6,405 bases of DNA from Lentisphaeria bacterium (GCA_028699735.1 JAQVUB010000137.1:1-6405), one strand, 5' to 3'; numbered from the stretch's first letter, positions 1 through 6,290 are shown. A program made the numbers and translations. Notes: generated by a model from the letters alone, not told the origin.

Positions 1-1466
1 AGCTTCAAGGAATCTCTGGAGAGTTCTTTGCCGCTGCGGATGACTTCTTCGAAGAGCTCTGCAAAGGGTATTAGCCGGTCGAGGAAGGCATTGGGCATAC
101 CGGGAGCGACGTCGTAGATTTCCAGCGCATTTTCTCCGCAGAGTTCAGCGAAACGTCGGTTGCATTCGATCAGTTGCAGGTTGCTGTTGACGATGACCAC
201 GGCCGCCGGGATGCAACGCAGGATGGCATTGGATTTTTTCTGTGCCAAGTTTCGCAGGTAGGATACACACATGCCGGGTTCGGCTTTGCCGGCCAGCAGA
301 GCCTTGGCGAAATTCTGGCAGGTGTAGTATCCGCATCCGCCGCAGTTGAGCTCATCCTCCGGTGTGGATTTGCCAATCGAAAGCAGGGCCTGTTTGATGT
401 CACGCAGAGAAACCTCAGGATCCAGCACCGGCGCAGTATCGTACTTCTCTGCGATCTCGGCAACATTACGCAACGGCAGTTCCTTCTGAAAATCGGTATT
501 ACGAATGATGCGCAGTCGTTCGAGCAGGCCCGGTGAACAATGTTCGGTGCCGGGGCCATGCACGCAGCCGCCGATGCAGGCGAGCGCTTCCAGAAAAACC
601 GGTTCGCGGATATCTTCGGGATGGAGTCCCTGGAGGGCTTGCCGCAAAGCCTCGATGCCGGATACTACGGTGTAGTTGACATGATCGCAGCCTGGATGCG
701 CCCGCAGTGTTTCATTCATGCCGCCCTCAATCGGATAAAGGGCTCCTTCCTGAGAATTTTCCGGGACGAAGCGGTCTTCCGCTGTGGGGTCGAGCTGCCA
801 GGGATCGATCTTCAATTCCTTGAGCCACTGCCGCAGCATCGGATACAAAATGGCCGCTGAAATCAGATCCGGTCGCCGGTCGGCTTCATTTTTTTTGGCA
901 ATGCAGGGTCCGATGAAAACGACCCGGATGTTTTCGCCGAAAACCCCGCGCAGCATGCGGGCATGGCTCAGGGCAGGGGAGAGCACTGGGGTGATCGACG
1001 GGGCAAATTCAGGAAGATACTTGCGCACGAAATCGACAACTACCGGACAGGCCGAGGAGATCATCACGCCGCGCCGCATGTCGCGCAGGTGTTCGGCGAG
1101 ATTGTCGGAGACGATTTGCGCGCCAAGAGCGGTCTCACTGACACCGGCAAAGCCGAGCTGCCGTAAGGCGGCGATCAGTTTGGGCGCAGGCAATCCCTTG
1201 AATTCGCTGCCCCAGGAGGGCGCCAGGGATACATATACCGGGTCGGGTCCTTGCAGCAGATCCAGCACAACGCGCAGATCATCACGGATTTTCTTGGCCT
1301 TGACCGGACAGACCTCAACACATTTGCCGCAGGCAATGCACAATTCCGGAATCACCGAAGCATGCCCGGAGACGACCTTGATCGCCTTCACCGGACAGTG
1401 CCGGACGCATTTGAAGCAATCCTGGCATTCCGCATCTGCTGTAAAAATGGGATAGCGTTGGTTCAT
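1..1466 (-). CDS. hydS: Putative sensory [FeFe]-hydrogenase with C-terminal PAS domain (HydS-like), 3' end outside window
   Basis: The gene opens at ATG 1466 and is still open at the left edge, giving 488 residues without a stop. Domains in order: two [4Fe-4S] ferredoxin motifs (Cys14, 17, 20, 24 and Cys43, 46, 49, 53); an [FeFe]-hydrogenase large-subunit domain (about 75-330); a four-Cys Fe-S domain of C-x2-C-x4-C-x16-C form (Cys375, 378, 383, 400); and the start of a PAS domain (from about 412). H-cluster ligands are present as Cys140 (SSACP), Cys188 (GPCIAKK), Cys297 and Cys301 (LACIGGC). Relative to catalytic enzymes, the proton-transfer Cys of TSCCP is Ala139, the Met of MPC is Gly186 and the Met of L3 is Leu295. 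In the family, this pattern plus PAS marks group C sensory enzymes (HydS). A role as H2 or redox sensor is inferred; the output domain lies beyond the edge. No Shine-Dalgarno precedes the ATG, which sits directly after an A-run. Confidence 0.88.
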   Translation of the reverse strand, partial: MNQRYPIFTADAECQDCFKCVRHCPVKAIKVVSGHASVIPELCIACGKCVEVCPVKAKKIRDDLRVVLDLLQGPDPVYVSLAPSWGSEFKGLPAPKLIAALRQLGFAGVSETALGAQIVSDNLAEHLRDMRRGVMISSACPVVVDFVRKYLPEFAPSITPVLSPALSHARMLRGVFGENIRVVFIGPCIAKKNEADRRPDLISAAILYPMLRQWLKELKIDPWQLDPTAEDRFVPENSQEGALYPIEGGMNETLRAHPGCDHVNYTVVSGIEALRQALQGLHPEDIREPVFLEALACIGGCVHGPGTEHCSPGLLERLRIIRNTDFQKELPLRNVAEIAEKYDTAPVLDPEVSLRDIKQALLSIGKSTPEDELNCGGCGYYTCQNFAKALLAGKAEPGMCVSYLRNLAQKKSNAILRCIPAAVVIVNSNLQLIECNRRFAELCGENALEIYDVAPGMPNAFLDRLIPFAELFEEVIRSGKELSRDSLK

Positions 1467-1515
1467 TTTTTTTAACAACTAAAAAACACGAAAAAGGACG
1501 AAAAATTTTTAAGGG
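1467..1515 (-). repeat. Dispersed AT-rich repeat, copy A (hydS leader)
   Basis: Read on the minus strand, this stretch has the blocks CCCTTAAAAATTTTTCG, then TTTTTCGTGTTTTTTAG, then GTTGTTAAAAAAA, and runs directly into the hydS ATG. The same blocks in the same order occur at 4883-4930 (plus strand) and, inverted, at 4804-4851. It forms the immediate untranslated leader of hydS. Confidence 0.6.
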
Positions 1516-1568
1516 TCGATGCTCTTACGCAAGGGCTTGCTCGTGCGCATGTGGCCTGGCTTGTTGCT

Positions 1569-1599
1569 GATCCGACAGATCGGTCAGATCGGTCAGATC
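1569..1599 (-). repeat. Short tandem array, 9-bp GATC unit (about 3.4 copies)
   Basis: On the minus strand the units read GATCTGACC, GATCTGACC, GATCTGTCG, followed by a final GATC. The array begins just after the stop codon of the [2Fe-2S] gene, in the gap before hydS. A related array of the same period is found at 4718-4753. No function can be assigned. Confidence 0.75.
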
Positions 1600-1600
1600 A

Positions 1601-1861
1601 TTATTTCTTGAGTTCTGCAAGAAATTTTTCGTCCAGCAGTTTCAGCAGCTGTTCTTTGCTGATGCGGTTGTAGAGGATTCCGTCGATGCTGATATTGGGT
1701 CCTTCCGCGCACTGTTTGGCGCAGCATCGACCCGACAGATCGATCCGCTCTTCGAGCTGATGTTTCCGGATGTAGTCCTCGATCAGTCGCAGATTATCTT
1801 CGTTGCCACGGGCAAAACAGGAGCTTCCCATGCAGATCATGATTTTCAGCTTTTGCATCAT
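1601..1861 (-). CDS. Thioredoxin-like [2Fe-2S] ferredoxin domain protein (NuoE/HndA C-terminal type)
   Basis: This 86-residue protein is a stand-alone thioredoxin-like [2Fe-2S] domain, as found in NuoE, in HndA of bifurcating hydrogenases and in small clostridial ferredoxins. The cluster motif is visible: Cys10-x4-Cys15 near the N-terminus (CMGSSC) and Cys47-x3-Cys51 (CAKQC) followed by the typical EGPNISIDG strand; Cys46 is an extra neighbour. It has no signal peptide and should be cytoplasmic. The start at ATG 1861 is chosen because GGTGGAG (1868-1874) sits six bases upstream; a GTG at 1873 in the same frame would lie inside that site. It stands between adhE and hydS on the same strand, so it probably passes electrons to or from the hydrogenase-like protein. 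That partnership is inferred from position. Confidence 0.85.
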   Translation of the reverse strand: MMQKLKIMICMGSSCFARGNEDNLRLIEDYIRKHQLEERIDLSGRCCAKQCAEGPNISIDGILYNRISKEQLLKLLDEKFLAELKK

Positions 1862-1867
1862 TTCGTT

Positions 1868-1874
1868 CTCCACC
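1868..1874 (-). promoter_or_regulatory. Ribosome binding site of the [2Fe-2S] gene
   Basis: GGTGGAG with a six-base spacer to ATG 1861 decides the start of the small ferredoxin gene. Its first base is also the last base of the intercistronic hairpin, so folding of the hairpin could affect access to it. Confidence 0.6.
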
Positions 1875-1921
1875 GGGAAGCGGAAGCGCCCGGCTTTCTG
1901 CCGGTGCTTCCGTCGTTCCCG
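1874..1921 (-). promoter_or_regulatory. Long imperfect hairpin between adhE and the [2Fe-2S] gene
   Basis: In the transcript, CGGGAA, CGGAAGC and CCGGC on the 5' side pair with GCCGG, GCTTCCG and TTCCCG on the 3' side around a five-base loop (AGAAA), with small internal mismatches. It begins nine bases after the adhE stop. There is no U-run after it, so it is not a standard intrinsic terminator. More likely it stabilises or delimits the adhE message, or sets the relative expression of the downstream genes (inference). Confidence 0.55.
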
Positions 1922-1930
1922 ACTGATGTT

Positions 1931-4558
1931 TTATTTCCCGTAGTATGCCTTCAGATAGAGTTCCTTGATTTCGGCGATCAGGGGATAGCGCGGATTGGCA
2001 CCGGTGCACTGATCATCAAAGGCTTTTTCCGAGAGCATGTCGACTTTGGCAAGAAATTCCTTTTCCGGAATACCGTATTCCTTGATGCTGGCCGGAATTT
2101 CCAGGACTTTCTTCAGTTTTTCGATTTCGCTGATCAGGGCTGCAGCTTTGGCCTCGGGCGTCATGTCCGGGGTTGTCATCTGCAGGAAATCCGCGAGCAT
2201 GGCGTAGCGTTCCTTGGCTTCCGGGCATCGATATTGCGAGAAGGTTCCCTGACGCGTCGGTTTGCTGGTGCCATTGTAGAAGATGACCGGGTTGATCAGC
2301 ATGGCGTTGGCGATGCCGTGCGGAATATGGAATTCCGCGCCCAGCTTGTGTGCCATCGAGTGGCAGAGCCCCAGGAAGGCATTGGCAAAGGCCATGCCAG
2401 CCAGCGTGGAGGCGTGATGCATTTTCTCCCGCGCCTTTTCATCTTCAGGATGCTGATAGCAGACCGGCAGATACTTGAAGACGAGCCGGGCGGCCTCGCG
2501 AGCCAGCGCATTGGTATATTCACTGGCCAGGATCGAGACGCGGGCTTCGAGTGCATGGACAAGCACATCGATGCCGCTGGCGGCGGTCAGCTTTTTGGGC
2601 ATGTTCATCACCAGCTTGGTGTCGATAATCGCCATGTCCGGAGTCAACTCATAGTCGGCCAGCGGATACTTGTTGCCGGTTTTTTCATCGGTGATCACCG
2701 CAAACGGGGTGACTTCCGAACCGGTGCCGGAGGTGGTGGGAATGGCCACCATTGTCGCTTTGCTGCCCAGTTTGGGGAATTTATAGACGCGTTTGCGGAT
2801 ATCCATGAAGCGCATGGCGATATCGTCGAACTGGACATCGGGATGTTCATAGAGCAGCCACATGATTTTGGCCGCATCCATCGGGGAACCGCCACCGAAG
2901 GCGATAATCGTGTCCGGCTTGAAGGCATTCATGCGTTCCATCCCTTTGTAGGCGGCGCCCAGCGTGGGATCGGGTTCGACATCGCTGAAGATATCAAACT
3001 TGATATCCATTTCTTCGAGGCAGCGCACCAGGTCGCGATGCATGCCTGCATTGTACAGGAAACGGTCGGTTACGATAAAGGCGCGCTTGCGGCCGTCTTC
3101 ACCGAGATCGCGGAGGGCTTCCTGGAGGCAGCCGTATTTGAAGTAGATTTTGTCGGGCACCCGGAACCACAGCATGTTTTCTCTCCGTTCGGCAGTCGTT
3201 TTGATATTCAGCAGGTGTTTTGGTGCGACGTTCTGGCTGACCGAATTGCCGCCCCAGCTGCCGCAGCCCAGGGTGAGGGATGGATCGAGTTTGAAGTTGA
3301 AGACATCGCCGATGGCGCCCTGGCTGGACGGCATGTTGATCAGCGTGCGGCAGGTTTTCATCTCTTCGCCGAAGCGCTTGATATTTTCTGTATTGCGGGG
3401 ATTGGTGTAGAGCACGCTGGTATGGCCGATACCACCGAAGTCCAGCAGTTTGCGGGCCAGCTGCAAGCCGTCGGCAAAATCCTTCACCTTGTACATGGCC
3501 AGCACCGGCGAGAGTTTTTCGACGCTGAAGGGATACTCCTTGCCGACACCCTTGGTCTCACCAATCAGTACCTTCGTATATTCGGGAACCTTCAGTCCGG
3601 CCATGCTGGCGATTTTGACGGCCGTCTGTCCGACAATCCCGGCATTGAGCTTGCCATCGACAACGATCACTGCCGCGACTTTGGCAGCTTCCTCTGCATT
3701 GAGCAGATATGCGCCGCGTTTGGCAAATTCGGCCTTGACTTCTTTGTAAATTTTATCGACGACGATGACCGACTGTTCGGAAGCGCAGATCATGCCATTG
3801 TCAAAGGTCTTGCTTTGGATCACCGAACTGACTGCCATCAGAATGTCGCAGGTTTCATCCATTAACGCAGGCGTGTTGCCGGGACCGACACCGACCGCAG
3901 GAATGCCGCTCGAATACGCCGCCTTGACCATGCCTGGACCACCCGTGGCCAGAATCATATTGATCGCCGGATGCCCCATCAGATGCTGGCTGCGGGCAAC
4001 GCTGGGCTCCTCAATCCACGAAATGATGTCCTCCGGAGCCCCCGCCTCCACCGCTGCATCCAAGATGATTTTTGCCGCAGCAATCGTGCTCTTTTTGGCA
4101 CGCGGATGCGGGCTGAAGATGATCCCGTTGCGGGTTTTCAAAGCCAACAGGGATTTGAAGATCGCCGTCGAAGTCGGATTGGTCGTCGGAACAATACCGG
4201 CAATCAGACCCACCGGCTCCGCAATCTTGATAATGCCAAAGGCTTCGTCAAACTCAATCTGCCCGCAGGTCTTCTCATTCTTGTACTTGTTGTACACATA
4301 CTCCGCCGCAAAGTGATTTTTGATCACCTTGTCCTCAACCACACCCATACCCGTCTCTTCCACCGCTAGCTTCGCCAACGGTATCCGAGCCTCATTCGCT
4401 GCCAAAGCCGCTGCACGGAATATCTTGTCAACCGCTTCCTGGCTGTACTCCGCATAACGACTCTGAGCAGCCTGAACCTTTATGATCACCGCATCCAATA
4501 CCGCAAGATCGTTGTCAACAACACGATCCGCTTCTACTACTTTCAGCTTGTCAGCCAT
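1931..4558 (-). CDS. adhE: Bifunctional acetaldehyde-CoA/alcohol dehydrogenase AdhE
   Basis: The enzyme reduces acetyl-CoA to acetaldehyde and then to ethanol, using two NADH, and is the main NADH sink of many fermenters. The protein has 875 residues, close to the roughly 870-890 usual for the family. Residues 1-440 are the CoA-acylating aldehyde dehydrogenase, with catalytic Cys258 in NGMICASEQ and the nucleotide-binding stretch GGPGMVKAAY (206-215) followed by GVGPGN (223-228). A linker (about 445-475) leads to the iron-dependent alcohol dehydrogenase, with GGGSPMDAAK (555-564) and iron ligands Asp664, His668, His733 and His747 at the spacings seen in E. coli AdhE. Both halves appear intact. 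AdhE proteins usually assemble into spirosome filaments. The start is set by GGAGGT (4566-4571), seven bases before ATG 4558. It is divergent from rex, with a Rex-like operator in its promoter, and leads a probable unit with the [2Fe-2S] and hydS genes. Confidence 0.97.
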   Translation of the reverse strand: MADKLKVVEADRVVDNDLAVLDAVIIKVQAAQSRYAEYSQEAVDKIFRAAALAANEARIPLAKLAVEETGMGVVEDKVIKNHFAAEYVYNKYKNEKTCGQIEFDEAFGIIKIAEPVGLIAGIVPTTNPTSTAIFKSLLALKTRNGIIFSPHPRAKKSTIAAAKIILDAAVEAGAPEDIISWIEEPSVARSQHLMGHPAINMILATGGPGMVKAAYSSGIPAVGVGPGNTPALMDETCDILMAVSSVIQSKTFDNGMICASEQSVIVVDKIYKEVKAEFAKRGAYLLNAEEAAKVAAVIVVDGKLNAGIVGQTAVKIASMAGLKVPEYTKVLIGETKGVGKEYPFSVEKLSPVLAMYKVKDFADGLQLARKLLDFGGIGHTSVLYTNPRNTENIKRFGEEMKTCRTLINMPSSQGAIGDVFNFKLDPSLTLGCGSWGGNSVSQNVAPKHLLNIKTTAERRENMLWFRVPDKIYFKYGCLQEALRDLGEDGRKRAFIVTDRFLYNAGMHRDLVRCLEEMDIKFDIFSDVEPDPTLGAAYKGMERMNAFKPDTIIAFGGGSPMDAAKIMWLLYEHPDVQFDDIAMRFMDIRKRVYKFPKLGSKATMVAIPTTSGTGSEVTPFAVITDEKTGNKYPLADYELTPDMAIIDTKLVMNMPKKLTAASGIDVLVHALEARVSILASEYTNALAREAARLVFKYLPVCYQHPEDEKAREKMHHASTLAGMAFANAFLGLCHSMAHKLGAEFHIPHGIANAMLINPVIFYNGTSKPTRQGTFSQYRCPEAKERYAMLADFLQMTTPDMTPEAKAAALISEIEKLKKVLEIPASIKEYGIPEKEFLAKVDMLSEKAFDDQCTGANPRYPLIAEIKELYLKAYYGK

Positions 4559-4613
4559 AACGATTACCTCCAGTTCTTGAAAATTCTGTCTTTTCCCCCG
4601 AAAAGGTGTGTTT

Positions 4614-4637
4614 ATATTGATATTTTTTTATCAATAT
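4614..4637. promoter_or_regulatory. Candidate Rex operator at the adhE promoter
   Basis: A perfect inverted repeat, ATATTGATA, six T, TATCAATAT. Its core, TTGATATTTTTTTATCAA (4617-4634), has the 18-bp length and outer TTG...CAA of Rex sites such as TTGTTAA-N4-TTAACAA. It lies just downstream of the predicted adhE -10, where binding would block transcription. A rex gene diverges from this same region. Binding is inferred. Confidence 0.65.
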
Positions 4638-4643
4638 GCGTAT

Positions 4644-4671
4644 AAGATAATTTTATTTTGCAGAAATGCAA
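4644..4671 (-). promoter_or_regulatory. Predicted adhE promoter
   Basis: On the minus strand, TTGCAT (4671-4666) and TATCTT (4649-4644) are 16 bases apart in an AT-rich setting. Transcription would start near 4637, at the edge of the candidate operator, leaving a leader of about 80 bases. The leader contains a six-pair hairpin CTTTTC-GGGG-GAAAAG (4605-4590) of unknown role. The elements match a housekeeping-sigma consensus only moderately. Confidence 0.45.
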
Positions 4672-4683
4672 GTAAAAACAAGA

Positions 4684-4701
4684 AAAAATATTAATATTTT
4701 T
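4684..4701. repeat. 18-bp perfect AT palindrome upstream of adhE
   Basis: AAAAATATTAATATTTTT equals its own reverse complement. It lies upstream of the predicted adhE -35. A 9-bp inverted pair, TATAAGATA (4641-4649) and TATCTTATA (4703-4711), flanks it and the promoter. It could be a second regulator site or an UP-like AT tract; base composition alone may also explain it. Confidence 0.4.
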
Positions 4702-4717
4702 GTATCTTATAAGTTTT

Positions 4718-4753
4718 GATCAGTCGGATCCGTCGGATCCGTCGGATCGGCGG
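4718..4753 (+). repeat. Short tandem array, 9-bp GATC unit (4 copies)
   Basis: The units read GATCAGTCG, GATCCGTCG, GATCCGTCG, GATCGGCGG. The two central copies are identical and the outer ones diverge. It has the same period and GATC start as the array at 1569-1599. The following 4754-4803 stretch shows nothing recognisable. Confidence 0.8.
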
Positions 4754-4803
4754 TTGATTTTGGGTTTATCTTCCTGTAATCTGTCAGCTGAGTGCAGCGG
4801 TAT

Positions 4804-4851
4804 TTTTTTTTACAACGAAAGACACTAACGACCCGAAAAAATTTCATGGGA
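4804..4851 (-). repeat. Dispersed AT-rich repeat, copy B (left arm of large inverted repeat)
   Basis: Its inner part (4827-4851) is the exact reverse complement of 4883-4907. The outer part (TTTACAACGAAAGACACT) resembles the reverse complement of 4908-4927 with a few mismatches and indels. The two arms are separated by 31 bases, so the whole could fold as a long stem of about 45 bp, with a perfect 25-bp core. Confidence 0.8.
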
Positions 4852-4882
4852 TGAACAACGAATTCCCCCAGTAATAACCATT

Positions 4883-4930
4883 TCCCATGAAATTTTTTCG
4901 GGTCGTTTCGTGCTTTTTGTTGTTAAAATG
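4883..4930 (+). repeat. Dispersed AT-rich repeat, copy C (right arm of large inverted repeat)
   Basis: This copy reads TCCCATGAAATTTTTTCGGG, then TCGTTTCGTGCTTTTT, then GTTGTTAAAATG. The order and most of the bases match copy A, the hydS leader at 1515-1467. Its first 25 bases pair perfectly with copy B. It lies between divergent promoters, so a transcription terminator is not expected here. Confidence 0.8.
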
Positions 4931-5005
4931 AATTCCTCTGTTACCAAGTTTAACTGCCCATTACATCTACCTCGATTTGCCTCGGGGATATTTTCAGTTT
5001 ATCGC

Positions 5006-5033
5006 TTGACGATTTTTTTTGAGGGTGTATTCT
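5006..5033 (+). promoter_or_regulatory. Predicted rex promoter
   Basis: TTGACG (5006-5011) and TATTCT (5028-5033) are separated by 16 bases. Transcription would begin near 5040, about 40 bases before the rex ATG. The -10 overlaps the candidate operator half-site. Confidence 0.5.
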
Positions 5034-5043
5034 TTTATCAATA
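5024..5043. promoter_or_regulatory. Possible autoregulatory Rex half-site
   Basis: TTTTATCAATA (5033-5043) is identical to the right half of the adhE operator with its flank (4626-4636). The left half is not conserved, although TGTATT and AATACA give an imperfect dyad around it. It overlaps the rex -10 and start point, fitting autorepression, as seen for Rex in several bacteria. Weak by itself. Confidence 0.35.
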
Positions 5044-5081
5044 CAAAAGGTAGACATTGGAAATGGAACGGGAGTTGATTC

Positions 5082-5738
5082 ATGGGTCGTGTAAAAGTAC
5101 AGAATTCGCCGACGATCCGTCGCATGCCGTCGTATTTGCACAAGTTATTGCGGATGCGGATGGAGGGTAAGAGTCATGTTTCGACGACGGAGCTTGCCGA
5201 GTACATGGACATTGAGTTGATTGTGGTACGCAAGGATATTGCGTTGACGGGGATTGCGGGTCGGCGTCGGATTGGTTATGAGATCAACGAGCTGATTACC
5301 TACATCAAGGATTATCTGGGTTGGAGCGAGCGGATCACGGCGACATTGCTGGGTGTGGGTTCGCTGGGGTCTGCGATTCTTGGCTATGATGAATTCCCGG
5401 TTTATGGATTGCAGATTGAGTCCGTTTTTGACAGTGATCCGGAGAAGATTGGCCGGATGATTCGCGGTCATGAGGTCTATGATATTGCCACGATCGGTCA
5501 GCGTTTGAGTTACTCACCGCCGGATATGGCGATTATCTGTGTGCCGACGGTGCATGCTCAGGAAGTGGCCGCGCAGGTGGTCGGGGTTGGCATTAAGTAT
5601 ATCTGGAATTTTTCCAATATTACTTTGAAAGTTCCTCCTGGTGTGATTGTTCAGCGTGAAGTGATTGCCGGCGGTCTGGCTACGTTGACCGTAAAAATGA
5701 AGAATGACAAGGCTGGTATTTACCAGAAGATAGAATAA
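5082..5738 (+). CDS. rex: Redox-sensing transcriptional repressor Rex
   Basis: Rex is a homodimeric repressor that binds DNA when NAD+ is abundant and lets go when NADH rises, thereby releasing fermentative dehydrogenase genes. The 218-residue length is normal. Residues 10-80 form the winged helix, with the recognition region VVRKDIALTGIAG (48-60) and the wing ending in IGYE (64-67). The Rossmann domain carries the dinucleotide loop G91-V-G93-S-L-G96, the strand-end acid Asp117 in FDSDP, and the family signature IWNFSNITLKVP (174-185) before the C-terminal swapped helix. The start is set by GGGAG (5070-5074), seven bases before ATG 5082. It is transcribed away from adhE, the most common Rex target, and shares its control region with it. 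It may be cotranscribed with dfx. Confidence 0.95.
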   Translation: MGRVKVQNSPTIRRMPSYLHKLLRMRMEGKSHVSTTELAEYMDIELIVVRKDIALTGIAGRRRIGYEINELITYIKDYLGWSERITATLLGVGSLGSAILGYDEFPVYGLQIESVFDSDPEKIGRMIRGHEVYDIATIGQRLSYSPPDMAIICVPTVHAQEVAAQVVGVGIKYIWNFSNITLKVPPGVIVQREVIAGGLATLTVKMKNDKAGIYQKIE

Positions 5739-5886
5739 GCCCGGGTGCAGTTTGCTGAACAGGGCTCTGGCAAAGGCATGAAGTAGGTGTTATTGTAGAA
5801 GGGTGAGCAGTCTGGCAGGGTGCCGGCTGCGGTTCTGCCGGAGGAGGCAGGCGTCAAGTCAATCAACACTGCAGAAGGAGACAAAG

Positions 5887-6270
5887 ATGGACGTCAAAAA
5901 ACTTCAGGTTTACAAATGCAATAAGTGTGGTTCGGTTGTCGAAATTCTTACTGCGGGGGTGGCACCGTTCTGCTGTGGCGAAGAAATGAAGCTGCAGGTG
6001 GAAAACACGGTGGATGCCTCCAAGGAGAAGCATGTGCCGGTGATTGAGGCCTTTTCAGGCGGCATGAAAGTGAAAGTCGGATCGCTTGCGCATCCGATGA
6101 CCGAAGAGCATCATATTACCTGGGTAGAAGTGATCAACGGGGATTATGTCAACCGCTATTTTCTCAAGCCCGGCGCCCAGCCGGAAGCGGTTTTCTATGT
6201 CGCTCCGCAACCCGGCATGATCATCCGTGAATATTGCAACCTGCATGGGCTCTGGGTCACCAAGCTCTAA
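5887..6270 (+). CDS. dfx: Desulfoferrodoxin (two-iron superoxide reductase)
   Basis: The enzyme reduces superoxide to hydrogen peroxide without making oxygen, in the cytoplasm of anaerobes, usually with rubredoxin as electron donor. The protein has 127 residues. The N-terminal desulforedoxin domain has the centre I cysteines Cys11, Cys14, Cys29 and Cys30. The catalytic centre II has His49, His69, His75, Cys117 and His120, and the functional pair Glu47-Lys48 occurs in EKHVPV, so both iron sites look complete. AAGGAG (5875-5880) sits six bases before ATG 5887; the frame stays open upstream to a GTG at 5803, but that extension is not family-like. The 148-base gap after rex shows no convincing terminator or promoter, so readthrough from rex is possible. 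A strong terminator follows. Confidence 0.96.
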   Translation: MDVKKLQVYKCNKCGSVVEILTAGVAPFCCGEEMKLQVENTVDASKEKHVPVIEAFSGGMKVKVGSLAHPMTEEHHITWVEVINGDYVNRYFLKPGAQPEAVFYVAPQPGMIIREYCNLHGLWVTKL

Positions 6271-6290
6271 GGATCAGTTGCAATGATGTT

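Noticed and set aside
174..1475. Several plus-strand open frames of 67 to 223 codons
   Set aside because: They all lie opposite the hydS reading frame, which explains this stretch with recognisable iron-sulfur and hydrogenase motifs.
1474..1480. TTGTTAA next to hydS (and again at 4920-4926) as Rex sites
   Set aside because: These match only one half-site, with no opposing half at the right spacing, and both belong to the dispersed repeat.
1760..3865. A 701-codon open frame on the plus strand
   Set aside because: It lies antisense to adhE, whose catalytic and metal-binding residues are all intact. The frame is low in family-like features and is a by-product of adhE codon choice.
4718..4753. 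Tandem repeat as a CRISPR array
   Set aside because: The units are 9 bp and directly adjacent, without spacers, and no cas genes are present.
4827..4907. Inverted repeat as an intrinsic terminator
   Set aside because: It lies upstream of both divergent genes, no gene ends beside it, and the 31-base loop and AT-rich stem are unlike a terminator.
4928..5053. Small plus-strand frame of 41 codons starting at the end of repeat copy C
   Set aside because: No ribosome binding site, no recognisable sequence, and it runs through the predicted rex promoter.
5803..5886. 28-residue N-terminal extension of dfx from a GTG start
   Set aside because: ATG 5887 has a good AAGGAG site, and starting there gives the usual length and the standard Glu47, His49, His69, His75 numbering.
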